The position numbers were made by a program, and so were the translations under genes. This document shows positions 15,575 to 25,498 of a stretch of 64,000 nucleotides of DNA, one piece after another. The notes under the pieces were generated by a model. That model ran no database searches, was not told where the DNA came from, and was given only the letters and a program-made list of their open reading frames with translations. Numbering within the stretch: the first letter of the stretch is position 1; each line of letters opens with the position of its first letter. Location: positions 62,001 to 126,000 of the forward strand of contig NZ_JASKMS010000010.1 of the NCBI RefSeq assembly GCF_030124145.1. The letters are read 5' to 3'. The stretch comes from Streptomyces sp. 378. GTDB taxonomy: Bacteria; Actinomycetota; Actinomycetes; Streptomycetales; Streptomycetaceae.

Positions 15575-16006
15575 ATGAACATCGCACAGCACATCGCCCT
15601 CATCGACGAGCTGTGCTACCGCCCCTTTCCGGCGGAGCACGGCCCGTCGGACGTCGGTGTCTCGGGGCCCGGTCACCACATCGCGGTGTTAGAAGCCGCG
15701 ACGGACGGCGACCCGGCGGCCCGCGCGATGACGATCGACCAGTACGAGAAGGACCGGGACGCCGTCTACGAGCTCCTCGCCTCCCGCTGGGGCGACACCG
15801 CCCCGTACAACCTGCAGACCGTCCTGCTGCGCACGGCGGGGGAGGAGATACCCCGCCCCTGGGCCGAGTTGAGCGCGCGGGCGAGCGTGGCCCACCTGTG
15901 GGAGGTGGAGGGCACGGGCCGCTGGGTCGCCGTGGCGGTCGCGGACCGGGACCCCTCGCGGGAGGTGCAGTTGCTCGCCCTGATCACGCAGACGGACCCG
16001 CCGTAG
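15575..16006 (+). CDS. Conserved hypothetical protein with a TTA codon
   Basis: A 143-residue soluble acidic protein that I cannot assign to a named family. It is rich in Ala, Glu and Trp (YELLASRWGDTAPYNLQTVLL, VAHLWEVEGTGRWVAVAVAD) and has no signal or membrane segment. Codon 39 is TTA (15689-15691), a leucine codon read only by the bldA tRNA in Streptomyces, so translation is probably limited to late growth or development. It converges on the mug gene with 4 bp between stops. The start ATG is the first after the permease remnant. Confidence 0.75.
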   Translation: MNIAQHIALIDELCYRPFPAEHGPSDVGVSGPGHHIAVLEAATDGDPAARAMTIDQYEKDRDAVYELLASRWGDTAPYNLQTVLLRTAGEEIPRPWAELSARASVAHLWEVEGTGRWVAVAVADRDPSREVQLLALITQTDPP

Positions 16007-16010
16007 CGGA

Positions 16011-16559
16011 TCAGTCCTCGGCGGCGGCCTTCCGCAGCCGTCCGAACTCCTCCGCCATCGTCTCCAGCGTCCAGTGCGCGTTCAGCCCGCTCGGATTGGG
16101 CAGCACCCACACGCGCGTATGGCCGATCGTCCGCGGTTGCGGACCCACCCGCGCCGTGCGGTCGTCGAACGCGGCGCGATAGGCGGTCACCCCCACGACG
16201 GCCAGCCAGCGCGGCCGCAGCCGTTCCACCTTCGTCGCGAGCAGCCGCCCGCCCTCCCGGTACTCCGCTGCGCTCAGCTCGTCGGCCCGGGCCGAGGCCC
16301 GCGCCACGACGTTGGTGATGCCGAGCCCGTACGACGGCAACTCCTGCTGCTCCGACGGCTTCAGCAGCCGCGGCGTGAACCCGGACCGGTGCAGCGCCGG
16401 CCAGAAGCGGTTGCCGGGGCGGGCGAAGTGATGACCCGTCGCGGCCGTCATCAGACCGGGGTTGATGCCGCAGAACAGGACACGCAGGCCCTCCGCGACC
16501 ACGTCGGGCACGACGCGGTCGCGGGCGGCCTGAAGCTCCTCGGGCGTGAAACGCGCCAT
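16011..16559 (-). CDS. mug: G/U mismatch-specific uracil-DNA glycosylase (Mug)
   Basis: A 182-residue DNA-repair enzyme that removes uracil or ethenocytosine opposite guanine. Both Mug motifs are present: GINPG (about 31-35, in LRVLFCGINPGLMTAATGHHF) with the catalytic-site Asn, and NPSGLN (about 150) for strand intercalation. Family length is normal. The start is ATG 16559, with GTG 16562 directly before it. It begins 13 bp after the purB stop on the same strand and is probably cotranscribed with it. Confidence 0.93.
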   Translation of the reverse strand: MARFTPEELQAARDRVVPDVVAEGLRVLFCGINPGLMTAATGHHFARPGNRFWPALHRSGFTPRLLKPSEQQELPSYGLGITNVVARASARADELSAAEYREGGRLLATKVERLRPRWLAVVGVTAYRAAFDDRTARVGPQPRTIGHTRVWVLPNPSGLNAHWTLETMAEEFGRLRKAAAED

Positions 16560-16572
16560 CACGGGCGGCGCG

Positions 16573-18015
16573 TCAGAGGATCGCCCCGGGCGCGTAGCCC
16601 GCGGCCCGGGGGTGCTGCTTCACGATCTCCTCGATCCGGGCGACGACGGCGGCGACCTGGTCGCCCGCGGCGCCGGTGAAGGACAGCTTGTCGGCCATCA
16701 GCGCGTCGAGCCGGTCGCGGTCCAGCGGGATGCGCGCGTCGGCGGCCAGCTTGTCGAGCAGTTCGTTGCGCTCGGCGCCCCGCTCGCGCATGGCGAGCGC
16801 GGAGGCGACGGCGTTCTCCTTGATCGCCTCGTGCGCCAGCTCCCGGCCGACGCCCGCGCGCACGGCGCCCATCAGCACCTTCGTGGTGGCGAGGAACGGC
16901 AGGTAGCGGTCCAGCTCCCGGGCGACGACCGCCGGGAACGCGCCGAACTCGTCGAGCACCGTCAGGAACGTCTCCAGCAGACCGTCCAGCGCGAAGAACG
17001 CGTCCGGCAGCGCGACCCGGCGCACCACCGAGCAGGACACGTCGCCCTCGTTCCACTGGTCGCCCGCCAGCTCACCGGTCATCGAGGCGTAGCCGCGCAG
17101 GATCACCATCAGGCCGTTGACCCGCTCGCAGGAGCGGGTGTTCATCTTGTGCGGCATCGCCGAGGAGCCGACCTGGCCGGGCTTGAAGCCCTCGGTGACC
17201 AGCTCGTGCCCGGCCATCAGCCGGATCGTCTTCGCCAGCGACGACGGGGCCGACGCCAGCTGCACCAGTGCCGTCACGACCTCGTAGTCCAGCGAGCGCG
17301 GGTAGACCTGGCCGACCGAGGTGAAGGCCTGCGAGAAGCCCAGGTGCGTGGCGATCCGCTGTTCCAGGTCCGCGAGCTTCGCCGCGTCCCCGCCCAGCAG
17401 GTCCAGCATGTCCTGCGCGGTGCCGACCGGCCCCTTGACGCCGCGCAGCGGGTAGCGGCCCAGCAGCTCCTCGACGCGGCCGTGGGCGACGAGCAGCTCG
17501 TCGGCGGCGGTGGCGAAGCGCTTGCCGAGGGTGGTGGCCTGCGCGGCGACGTTGTGCGAGCGGCCGGCCATGACCAGCTCGCCGTACTCACCGGCCAGCT
17601 TGCCGAGCCGGGCCAGGACGGCCACCGTGCGGTCGCGCATCAGCTCCAGCGAGAGGCGGATCTGCAGCTGCTCGACGTTCTCGGTGAGGTCGCGGGAGGT
17701 CATGCCCTTGTGCACGTGCTCGTGCCCGGCGAGGTCGTTGAACTCCTCGATCCGTGCCTTCACGTCGTGCCGCGTGACCTTCTCGCGCTCGGCGATGGAG
17801 GCCAGGTCGACGGTGTCGAGGACACGCTCGTAGTCGGCGAGCGCCGCGTCCGGCACCTCGATCCCGAGGTCCTTCTGGGCCCGCAGCACGGCGAGCCAGA
17901 GCTGTCGCTCCAGCTTCACCTTGTGCTCGGGCGACCAGAGCGTGGCGAGCTCGGCGGAGGCGTAGCGTCCGGCGAGGACGTTCGGGATGCGGGGCTTGGC
18001 GGGAGCGGAAGTCAC
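16573..18015 (-). CDS. purB: Adenylosuccinate lyase
   Basis: A 480-residue fumarase/aspartase superfamily enzyme that removes fumarate from SAICAR and adenylosuccinate in purine synthesis. The superfamily signature GSSAMPHKMN carries the mobile-loop serine. TSRDLTENVEQLQIRL and GRSHNVAAQATTLGKR supply further substrate-binding residues, and length is normal. The start is GTG 18015 (TSAPAKPRIPN); another GTG lies two codons earlier at 18021. No Shine-Dalgarno sequence precedes either, while TAGAAT sits at 18029-18024 on the minus strand, so a leaderless transcript is plausible. Confidence 0.97.
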   Translation of the reverse strand: MTSAPAKPRIPNVLAGRYASAELATLWSPEHKVKLERQLWLAVLRAQKDLGIEVPDAALADYERVLDTVDLASIAEREKVTRHDVKARIEEFNDLAGHEHVHKGMTSRDLTENVEQLQIRLSLELMRDRTVAVLARLGKLAGEYGELVMAGRSHNVAAQATTLGKRFATAADELLVAHGRVEELLGRYPLRGVKGPVGTAQDMLDLLGGDAAKLADLEQRIATHLGFSQAFTSVGQVYPRSLDYEVVTALVQLASAPSSLAKTIRLMAGHELVTEGFKPGQVGSSAMPHKMNTRSCERVNGLMVILRGYASMTGELAGDQWNEGDVSCSVVRRVALPDAFFALDGLLETFLTVLDEFGAFPAVVARELDRYLPFLATTKVLMGAVRAGVGRELAHEAIKENAVASALAMRERGAERNELLDKLAADARIPLDRDRLDALMADKLSFTGAAGDQVAAVVARIEEIVKQHPRAAGYAPGAIL

Positions 18016-18023
18016 GTGCACGG

Positions 18024-18029
18024 ATTCTA
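18024..18029 (-). promoter_or_regulatory. Candidate -10 element of purB (leaderless start)
   Basis: TAGAAT on the minus strand lies only 2-8 nt before the two possible GTG starts of purB, where no ribosome-binding site exists. A transcript starting at the usual distance would begin at or near the start codon. No convincing -35 element was found. Confidence 0.4.
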
Positions 18030-18107
18030 CTGGCGATTCGTGCAGGCCAGCGCCTCGGGTGTCCTTGTCGGAACCTACGAGAGGGCGGCGGCCGTCTCCA
18101 CCTGGGG

Positions 18108-18887
18108 CTACGCCCGGTCCTCGTACGGCAGCAGCTCCGGCCGCTTGGAGGGCAGGCCGTCACCCGAGGAGCGGCCCGTCAGGCGGCGGCCTATCCACGG
18201 CAGGAGGTGCTGCCGGGCGAAGCGCGCGTCGGCCACGCGCCGCATGACCCAGCCGGGCGGCAGCGTCGCGGGTATCGGCGTGTGCCAGTCGGCGTCCCCG
18301 GGGTCGTAGCCCAGCGTCTGCCACACCGCCTCCGCGACCCGGCGGTGGCCCTCGGCCGTCAGGTGCAGCCGGTCCACGTCCCACATCCGCGGGTCGCTCA
18401 GGGACGGGGCTCCGTACAGGTCGACGACGATCGCGCCGTGCCGGGCGGCCAGCTCGTCGACGCAGGCGAACAGCTCCTCCATGCGCGGCCGGAACCGCTC
18501 CAGGACGGGGCCCTGCCGGCCCGGGCTGCGCATCAGGACCAGCTGCCGGCACGCGGGGGCCAGCTTCTCCACGGCCTCCTCCAGCAGGCCGCGCACCCGG
18601 CCCATGTCGCACTTGGGCCGCAGTGTGTCGTTGAGCCCGCCGACCAGGGTGATCACGTCGGCGCCCATGGCCGCGGCGACGTCGACCTGCTCGTCGACGA
18701 TCTGCCGGATCAGCTTGCCGCGCACGGCGAGGTTGGCGTACCGGAAGCCGGGCGTGCGGGCCGCCATCCGTGCGGCGAGCAGGTCGGCCCAGCCCCGGTA
18801 GGTGCCGTCCGGCATGAGGTCCGACATGCCCTCGGTGAAGGAGTCGCCGACCGCGACCAGGCTGCTGTAGGTGGGGTTCGTCTGCAT
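18108..18887 (-). CDS. SGNH/GDSL family hydrolase
   Basis: A 259-residue esterase-like protein. Block I is VAVGDSFTEG with nucleophile Ser16. The Gly of block II and the Asn of block III (VGGLNDTLRP) form the oxyanion hole, and DRLHLTAEGH supplies the Asp-His pair of block V. There is no signal peptide, so it is predicted to be cytoplasmic. The C-terminus (about 205-259) is an extension rich in Arg and Pro. ATG 18887 (MQTNPTYSS) was preferred over an upstream in-frame codon. The substrate is unknown. Confidence 0.92.
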   Translation of the reverse strand: MQTNPTYSSLVAVGDSFTEGMSDLMPDGTYRGWADLLAARMAARTPGFRYANLAVRGKLIRQIVDEQVDVAAAMGADVITLVGGLNDTLRPKCDMGRVRGLLEEAVEKLAPACRQLVLMRSPGRQGPVLERFRPRMEELFACVDELAARHGAIVVDLYGAPSLSDPRMWDVDRLHLTAEGHRRVAEAVWQTLGYDPGDADWHTPIPATLPPGWVMRRVADARFARQHLLPWIGRRLTGRSSGDGLPSKRPELLPYEDRA

Positions 18888-18970
18888 GGCGACGGAAATG
18901 GTATCCCGTGCACATACCCAGCGGTCGGTCGGCCTCCCGAGGCCTGGGCGGCGGGCTCCCGCCGCCCGTT

Positions 18971-19984
18971 TCACGCCCGCCGGCCGAACAGCTCCCGCAG
19001 GACGTCCTCCATGCTCACCAGCCCGGCCATGCGCCCGTCCGCCCCGACGACGGCGGCGAGGTGCGTACGGCTGCCCCGCATCGCCGTCAGGACGTCGTCC
19101 AGCGGTGTGCGCTCCACCACGCGCGCGATGGCCCGCATGTCGCGCAGCCGGAACGGCACGTCACGCCCGAGGGCCTCCAGGGCGTCCTTCACATGGAGAT
19201 AGCCCACGATCCGCCGCCCGTCGTCCACCACCGGGAAGCGGGAGAACCCGGACTCCGCCGACAGCCGCTCCAGCTCCTCCGGTGTGACGCCGACGCGCGC
19301 GTACACCACGCGCTCCAGCGGCAGCACCACGTCCCGCACCGGACGGCGGCCGAGCTCCAGCGCGTCGCGCAGCCGCTCCTGGGCCCGTTCGTCGATCAGG
19401 CCGGCCTCGCTGGAGTCCTTCACGAGCTGCGCGATCTCCGCGTCCGAGTAGGAGGCGGTGACCTCCTCCCGGGCCTCCACGCGCAGCAGCCTCAGCAGCG
19501 CGTTGGCGAAGGCGTTCACGGTGAAGATCACCGGGCGCAGCGCCCGGGACAGCGCCACCAGCGGCGGTCCGAGCACCAGCGCGCTGCGCACCGGCTCGGC
19601 CAGCGCGATGTTCTTCGGCACCATCTCGCCGAGCAGCATGTGCAGATATGTCGCCAGGGCCAGCGCGATCACGAAGGACACCGCGTGGCCCGCCCCCTCG
19701 GGCAGGCCCACCGCGTGGAACACCGGCTCCAGCAGATGCGCGATGGCCGGTTCGGCCACGACGCCCAGGACCAGCGTGCACAGGGTGATGCCGAGCTGGG
19801 CCGTCGCCATCAGCGTGGACACGTGCTCCAGACCCCACAGCACGCTCTTGGCGCGTCGTTCGCCCCGGTCGACGTGGGGCTCGATCTGGCTGCGGCGCAC
19901 CGAGATCAGTGCGAACTCGGCGCCGACGAAGAAGGCGTTGACGACCAGCGTCGCCAGTCCGATCAGCAGCTGGACGGCGGTCAC
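18971..19984 (-). CDS. CNNM/CBS-domain membrane protein (HlyC/CorC family), second of pair
   Basis: A 337-residue protein with a DUF21/CNNM membrane domain (about 1-190; AEFALISVRRSQIE, GITLCTLVLGVVAEPAIA, LLGEMVPKNIALAEP) followed by two CBS domains (about 205-330) with FPVVDDGRRIVGYLHVKD and RMAGLVSMEDVL. Related proteins export or sense magnesium or cobalt. It lacks the extra CorC_HlyC C-terminal domain found in its partner. Its start overlaps the stop of the upstream paralogue by 4 bp (ATGA), so the two are translationally coupled and may form a heteromer. Confidence 0.92.
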   Translation of the reverse strand: MTAVQLLIGLATLVVNAFFVGAEFALISVRRSQIEPHVDRGERRAKSVLWGLEHVSTLMATAQLGITLCTLVLGVVAEPAIAHLLEPVFHAVGLPEGAGHAVSFVIALALATYLHMLLGEMVPKNIALAEPVRSALVLGPPLVALSRALRPVIFTVNAFANALLRLLRVEAREEVTASYSDAEIAQLVKDSSEAGLIDERAQERLRDALELGRRPVRDVVLPLERVVYARVGVTPEELERLSAESGFSRFPVVDDGRRIVGYLHVKDALEALGRDVPFRLRDMRAIARVVERTPLDDVLTAMRGSRTHLAAVVGADGRMAGLVSMEDVLRELFGRRA

Positions 19985-21321
19985 AGCTCCACCCCCGTCT
20001 CGTCGGGCTTCCGGTCGCCGAGGGGGGCACGCAACCGGACCAGGGCGGCCCGGCGTCCCGTGGCGTCGAGGACCTCCAGGTGCCAGTCGGCCACCTCGAG
20101 GGTGTCACCGGCGGCCGGTATCCGGCCGAGCACCGTGGCCACCAGCCCGGCGAGCGTCTCGTAGGGACCCTCCGGCGCGCGCAGCCCGACGCGTTCCAAC
20201 TGGTCCACGCGCGCGGAGCCGTCGGCCGAGTACAGCGGGTGCCCGGCCTCGTCCCTGCCCGCCGGGGCCAGGTCCGGGGTCTCGTGCGGGTCGTGTTCGT
20301 CGCGCACCTCGCCGACGACCTCCTCGACGATGTCCTCCAGCGTGGCCACGCCCGCCGTGCCGCCGTACTCGTCGATCACGACGGCCATCGTGCGCTTGCC
20401 GGAGAGCCGGTCCAGGAGCCGGTCGACGGTGAGCGTCTCCGGGACCAGCAGCGGCTCGCGCATCAGCTCGGAGACGTAGATCCGGGTGCGGCGCTCGGCC
20501 GGCACCGCCAGCACGTCCTTGACGTGCGCCGTCCCGACGACCGAGTCGAGCGTCCCGCGGTAGACGGGGAACCGTGACAGGCCGGTCGCGCGGGTCGCGT
20601 TGGCCACGTCCTCCAGGGTCGCCTGCACCTCCAGCGCGACGACCTGCACCCGGGGCGTCATCACGTTCTCCGCGGTCAGATCGGCGAGGTTCAGGGTCCG
20701 CACGAACAGCTCGGCGGTGTCGGGCTCCAGGGCCCCCTCCTTGGCGGAGTGGCGGGCGAGGGCCGCCAGCTCCTGCGGCCCGCGCGCCGAGGCGAGCTCC
20801 TCGGCGGGCTCGACACCGATCCGCCGCACGACCCGGTTCGCGGTGTTGTTGAGATGCGTGATGAAGGGCCGGAAGGCGGCGCTGAACCAGCGCTGCGCGT
20901 TGCCCACGGTCTTGGCGACCGCCAGCGGCGAGGAGATCGCCCAGTTCTTGGGCACCAGCTCGCCGACGACCATCAGGAACACCGTCGACGCGGCCGTGCC
21001 CAGCACCAGCGCGACACTGCGCGACGCCGAACGGGAGAGGCCGAGGTCCTCCATCGGCCCGGCGATCAGGGCGGCGATCGACGGCTCGGCGAGCATGCCG
21101 ACCACCAGGTTCGTGACCGTGATGCCGAGCTGCGCGCCGGAGAGCTGGAACGTCAGATTCCGTACGGCCTTCAGGGCGCCCTGCGCACCCCGTTCGCCGC
21201 GCTCGGCGGCCCGCTCCAGCTCGCCGCGCTCGACCGTGGTGAGCGAGAACTCGGCCGCCACGAAGGCGCCGCAGGCGAGCGAGAGCAGGATCGCCGCCAG
21301 GAGGAGGAGCACTTCGGTCAT
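19981..21321 (-). CDS. CNNM/CBS/CorC_HlyC hemolysin-family membrane protein, first of pair
   Basis: A 446-residue paralogue of the downstream gene. It has a DUF21 domain (1-195; CGAFVAAEFSLTTVERGELER, GELVPKNWAISSPLA), two CBS domains (about 205-340; FPVYRGTLDSVVGTAHVKDVL and VVIDEYGGTAGVATLEDIVEE) and a C-terminal CorC_HlyC domain (about 355-435). The EYGGTAG motif is diagnostic. Likely a membrane ion transporter or its regulator. It is first in a two-gene unit joined by an ATGA overlap. Confidence 0.94.
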   Translation of the reverse strand: MTEVLLLLAAILLSLACGAFVAAEFSLTTVERGELERAAERGERGAQGALKAVRNLTFQLSGAQLGITVTNLVVGMLAEPSIAALIAGPMEDLGLSRSASRSVALVLGTAASTVFLMVVGELVPKNWAISSPLAVAKTVGNAQRWFSAAFRPFITHLNNTANRVVRRIGVEPAEELASARGPQELAALARHSAKEGALEPDTAELFVRTLNLADLTAENVMTPRVQVVALEVQATLEDVANATRATGLSRFPVYRGTLDSVVGTAHVKDVLAVPAERRTRIYVSELMREPLLVPETLTVDRLLDRLSGKRTMAVVIDEYGGTAGVATLEDIVEEVVGEVRDEHDPHETPDLAPAGRDEAGHPLYSADGSARVDQLERVGLRAPEGPYETLAGLVATVLGRIPAAGDTLEVADWHLEVLDATGRRAALVRLRAPLGDRKPDETGVEL

Positions 21322-21473
21322 CGGTTCACCCCTGTTCCATGGTTCTCCAGGAAGGGGCGGAAGGCGCGGTGTCGCGCACGGGGAGGCTCGCCCATGGGCG
21401 GACGCTCACAACCATTCATGCGGACCGAGTGGCCATTCAAGGGAAAAGGATGGGTAAAACCCCTCCTGGCCGT

Positions 21474-21920
21474 TCACGAGGCCGGGGGCGGCGCCTGGCC
21501 GGTGAGCGGCTTGACCCAGCGCCGCCACTGCTCCTCGGGCCCGTACCCGGCGGCGTCCCACGCCCGGTGTGCGCTCTCGTTGCGGGTGAGCACCATCGCG
21601 TCCGCGCGGCGCCCGCCGAGCCGCACGAACCGCTCCTCCGCCGCGGCGAGCAGCGCGGACGCGATGCCCTGGCGGCGGTGGTCCGGGTGCACGGCCAGCC
21701 GGTACAGATGACAGCGCCAGCCGTCGAACCCGGCGATCACCGTGCCCACCGGCTCGCCGCCGCGCTCCGCGAGGATCAGTGCCTCGGGGTCCCGTGCGAC
21801 CAGCCGCTCCACGCCGCCGCGGTCGTCACTGATGCTCGTGCCCTCGGCGGCCACCTTCCAGAAGGCCAGGACGGCGTCGAGGTCCTCGGGCGTCGCCGCC
21901 CGGATGCGCAAGTCGGTCAT
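21474..21920 (-). CDS. GNAT family N-acetyltransferase (RimI-like)
   Basis: A 148-residue stand-alone GNAT domain. Motif A is LAVHPDHRRQGIASALLAAAEE, with the R/QxxGxA acetyl-CoA loop. Motif B is near ADAMVLTRNESAHRAWDAAGY, which resembles the RimI/N-terminal acetyltransferase branch (NxxAxxxYxxxGF). ATG 21920 (MTDLRIRAAT) was chosen over an upstream in-frame codon whose extra 16 residues look random. The substrate is not determinable. Confidence 0.92.
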   Translation of the reverse strand: MTDLRIRAATPEDLDAVLAFWKVAAEGTSISDDRGGVERLVARDPEALILAERGGEPVGTVIAGFDGWRCHLYRLAVHPDHRRQGIASALLAAAEERFVRLGGRRADAMVLTRNESAHRAWDAAGYGPEEQWRRWVKPLTGQAPPPAS

Positions 21921-21975
21921 CCCGTGATCACACCACTCGCGCCGGCCCGCGTCAGACCGTTTCACCATCCGGACG

Positions 21976-24543
21976 TCACTGGTGCGCGATCGCCGCCAGC
22001 ACGTTCATGCGGGACGCGCGCAGCGCCGGCAGCAGCGCCGCCACGACTCCGACCACCGCCGAGCCCACCACCACCAGCACGATCGTCAGCCACGGGACCG
22101 CCAGGGCCGTCATGCCCTGGAGCGCCAGGACCCGGTGCGTGCAGACACCCCACACCAGCCCCAGCACGAGCCCGAGGACCGCCCCGAACACGGCGATCAC
22201 CACCGACTCCAGCCGGATCATCCGCCGCAGCTGACGCCGGGCCAGCCCGATCGCCCGCAACAGGCCGATCTCCCGAGTGCGTTCGACGACCGACAGCGCC
22301 AGGGTGTTGACCACGCCCAGCACCGCGATGATGATCGCCAGGCCCAGCAGCGCGTACACCAGGTACAGCAGCACGGCGATCTGGTCGTGGACCAGCTGCT
22401 TGTAGTCGGCCAGGTCCCGCACCTGCACCTGCGGATACGGGTCCAGGGCCTTCTCCAGGCTCGCGCGCAGGTCGTCGTCGCTCGTACCGCCCGAGGCGTT
22501 GACGTAGAGCGCGGAGTCCTGCCCGCCCGGCGCGTACCGCTCCAGGGTGCCCAGCCCGAAGTACAGCCCGCCCTGGGTGCCGAACCCCTCGGCGGAGTCC
22601 TGATCGGTGAGCGCGCCGACCGTCAGCTCCGCCGAGCGTCCGCCCTGGAACTCCACCGGGAGGGTGCTGCCCACCCGCACGCCGTGGTCGCGCGCGAAGT
22701 CCCGGTCCATGGCCATGCGCCCGTCCGCCAGCGCGGCCGCGGAGTCTCCCCGCACATAGGTGATGTTGGCGACGTCGTCGAGCCGGGGGTCATAGCCCGC
22801 GGCGGTCGTCTCCACCCGGTCGCCGTCGGGGAGCCGCACCGCGACGGGTGTGAACCGCCCGCGCACCACGAGGCCCACGCCGTCGGTGCCGCGCACCTTG
22901 TCGGTGACCTCCCGCGGGAACGGCTGGAAGTTGGTGTTCTGGATGACGAAGTCGGCACCCAGCGTCCTGTCGATCTGCCGGTCGAACGACGCGGTCATCG
23001 ACTCACTGGCCACCGACATCCCGCCGACCAGGGCGATCCCCACCATCAGGGCGGCGGCGGTGGCGCCGGTGCGGCGGGGATTGCGCAGGGCGTTGCGCTG
23101 ACTCATCCGGCCGATCGACCCGAACAGCGCGGGAAAGGCCGCGCCGAGCACCCGGATCATCGGGCGCACCAGCAGCGGCCCGGCGACCACGGTCGCGATC
23201 AGGGTGAGCACCACGCCGAACCCCAGCAGGGACGCCGCCGTCGCCGTCCGCTCCGACACCGCGCAGCCCACCAGCGCCGCCGCACCGGTCGTACCGACGA
23301 TTCCGCCCGCCACCGCGCGAATCCGCAGTGGCCGGCCCACCCCGGCGACCTCCGCGTCCGAGAGCGCGGCCATCGGTGAGACACCCGCGGCCCGCCGCGC
23401 CGGGAGATAGGCGGCGACGAAAGTGACGCCGAGCCCGACGACATACGCCGCCACCGGTGTCACCCAGCGGATCTCCATCTCGTCGGCGTCGATGTTCATG
23501 CCGAGCAGGCCCATCAGCGCGATCAGACCGGCGGCGAGTCCGATGCCCGCGGCCAGCCCCAGCGTGGAGCCGACCAGGCCGAGCAGCAGGGCCTCGGTGA
23601 GGACCGAGCGCCGGACCTGGCGCCGGTCGGCGCCGAGCGCGCGCAGCAGCCCCAGCTCCCGGGTGCGCTGGGCGATCAGCATGGTGAAGGTGTTGACGAT
23701 CAGGAACACGCCCACCAGCACGGCGATCCCGGCGAAGCCGAGCATCACGTACTTGATGACGTCGAGGAACCCGCCCAGTTGCTCGACATCCGACTGTGCC
23801 TGCTCGCCGGCCGTCCGGTAGTCGTAGGCGTGCGCCCCGAGCGCGTCCGCCACCCGCTGCTTGAGCTGAGCGTCGCTGACGCCCTCCGCCGCGTCGACCG
23901 AGATGCCGGTGGCCGTCCCCGGCCGGCCGAGCAGCTTGGTCTGCGCGGTGGGGGTGTCGACGTAGATCAGCGCGGAGCCGGGGTTGGTGGTCGTGAACGT
24001 GACGATGCCGACCACCCGCACCTCGAACGACCCCGGCGGTGCGATGACGGTGAGGGTGTCGCCGATGCGCACGTCCCTGCGGTCGGCGGTCTCGGAGTCG
24101 AGCAGCGCCTCGGCGGGGCCGTGCGGGGCGTGGCCCGAGGTCAGCTCCACGGGGCTGCGCGCGTACGGGTTCCAGGCGTGGCCGAGCGTCGGCGCCCCGG
24201 TGGTCGGGCCCACCGGCTCGTTCTGCTCGTCGACGACCGTGAGGCCGTTCACCTTCACGTCGGCGCGGGCCGCCGCGACCCCGTCCACCTGCCGGACCCG
24301 TTCGGCGAGCGCGGCCGGCAGGGTGGCCGTCCGGCCGGAGGGCACCGCCTCGTCGAGGCCCTCCTTCGGGCTGACCGTCACATCGGCCGCCGTGGAGGCG
24401 AACAGCCGGTCGAAGGTGCGGCTGACGGTGTCCGAGAAGATCAGGCTCCCCGTGACGAACGCGACGGACAGCAGGACGGCGAGCGCCGAGAGCAGCAGTC
24501 GCCCCTTGTGCGCCAGGAAGCTCCTCAGGGTCGCCTTGAGCAC
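21976..24543 (-). CDS. ABC transporter permease with duplicated FtsX domains
   Basis: An 855-residue membrane protein. An N-terminal anchor (about 15-37) precedes a large extracellular MacB-like domain (about 45-250), then an FtsX domain (about 265-395; LIAQRTRELGLLRALGADRRQVRRSVL). A central membrane segment, a second extracellular domain (about 500-690) and a second FtsX domain (about 715-850; VVERTREIGLLRAIGLARRQLRRM) follow. The internal duplication is typical of actinobacterial exporters for peptides, antibiotics or lipids. It starts 4 bp after its ATPase gene. Cargo is unknown. Confidence 0.94.
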   Translation of the reverse strand: MLKATLRSFLAHKGRLLLSALAVLLSVAFVTGSLIFSDTVSRTFDRLFASTAADVTVSPKEGLDEAVPSGRTATLPAALAERVRQVDGVAAARADVKVNGLTVVDEQNEPVGPTTGAPTLGHAWNPYARSPVELTSGHAPHGPAEALLDSETADRRDVRIGDTLTVIAPPGSFEVRVVGIVTFTTTNPGSALIYVDTPTAQTKLLGRPGTATGISVDAAEGVSDAQLKQRVADALGAHAYDYRTAGEQAQSDVEQLGGFLDVIKYVMLGFAGIAVLVGVFLIVNTFTMLIAQRTRELGLLRALGADRRQVRRSVLTEALLLGLVGSTLGLAAGIGLAAGLIALMGLLGMNIDADEMEIRWVTPVAAYVVGLGVTFVAAYLPARRAAGVSPMAALSDAEVAGVGRPLRIRAVAGGIVGTTGAAALVGCAVSERTATAASLLGFGVVLTLIATVVAGPLLVRPMIRVLGAAFPALFGSIGRMSQRNALRNPRRTGATAAALMVGIALVGGMSVASESMTASFDRQIDRTLGADFVIQNTNFQPFPREVTDKVRGTDGVGLVVRGRFTPVAVRLPDGDRVETTAAGYDPRLDDVANITYVRGDSAAALADGRMAMDRDFARDHGVRVGSTLPVEFQGGRSAELTVGALTDQDSAEGFGTQGGLYFGLGTLERYAPGGQDSALYVNASGGTSDDDLRASLEKALDPYPQVQVRDLADYKQLVHDQIAVLLYLVYALLGLAIIIAVLGVVNTLALSVVERTREIGLLRAIGLARRQLRRMIRLESVVIAVFGAVLGLVLGLVWGVCTHRVLALQGMTALAVPWLTIVLVVVGSAVVGVVAALLPALRASRMNVLAAIAHQ

Positions 24544-24547
24544 GGGC

Positions 24548-25363
<816 letters not shown>

Positions 25364-25462
25364 GGCCGCCTCCTCTGGGTGGACGTCAGGACCTCCTGGC
25401 CCTGACCGAGGGTAATGTGACCCGGCCCACACTCGGTATCCTCCGCGGGTCGGACTCCGCCC

Positions 25463-25492
25463 TTGCCGGTGCTAGCACCCGAGCGCTAGCTT
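25463..25492 (+). promoter_or_regulatory. Toxin-antitoxin promoter with paired GCTAGC operator
   Basis: TTGCCG (25463-25468) and TAGCTT (25487-25492), 18 bp apart, place the transcription start at about the antitoxin ATG (25499), suggesting a leaderless message. Two palindromic GCTAGC hexamers (25471-25476 and 25485-25490) sit between and over these elements, 14 bp centre to centre. This fits binding of a ribbon-helix-helix dimer pair and autorepression. Confidence 0.6.
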
Positions 25493-25498
25493 CGAGGT

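Noticed and set aside
15010..15603. Upstream continuation of the kinase frame to 15603
   Set aside because: This part is exactly antisense to the permease fragment and shows no kinase, sensor or membrane features.
16546..18309. 587-codon plus-strand frame opposite purB
   Set aside because: Composition (Arg/Gln/His/Val) is that of an antisense frame, and purB is fully conserved on the other strand.
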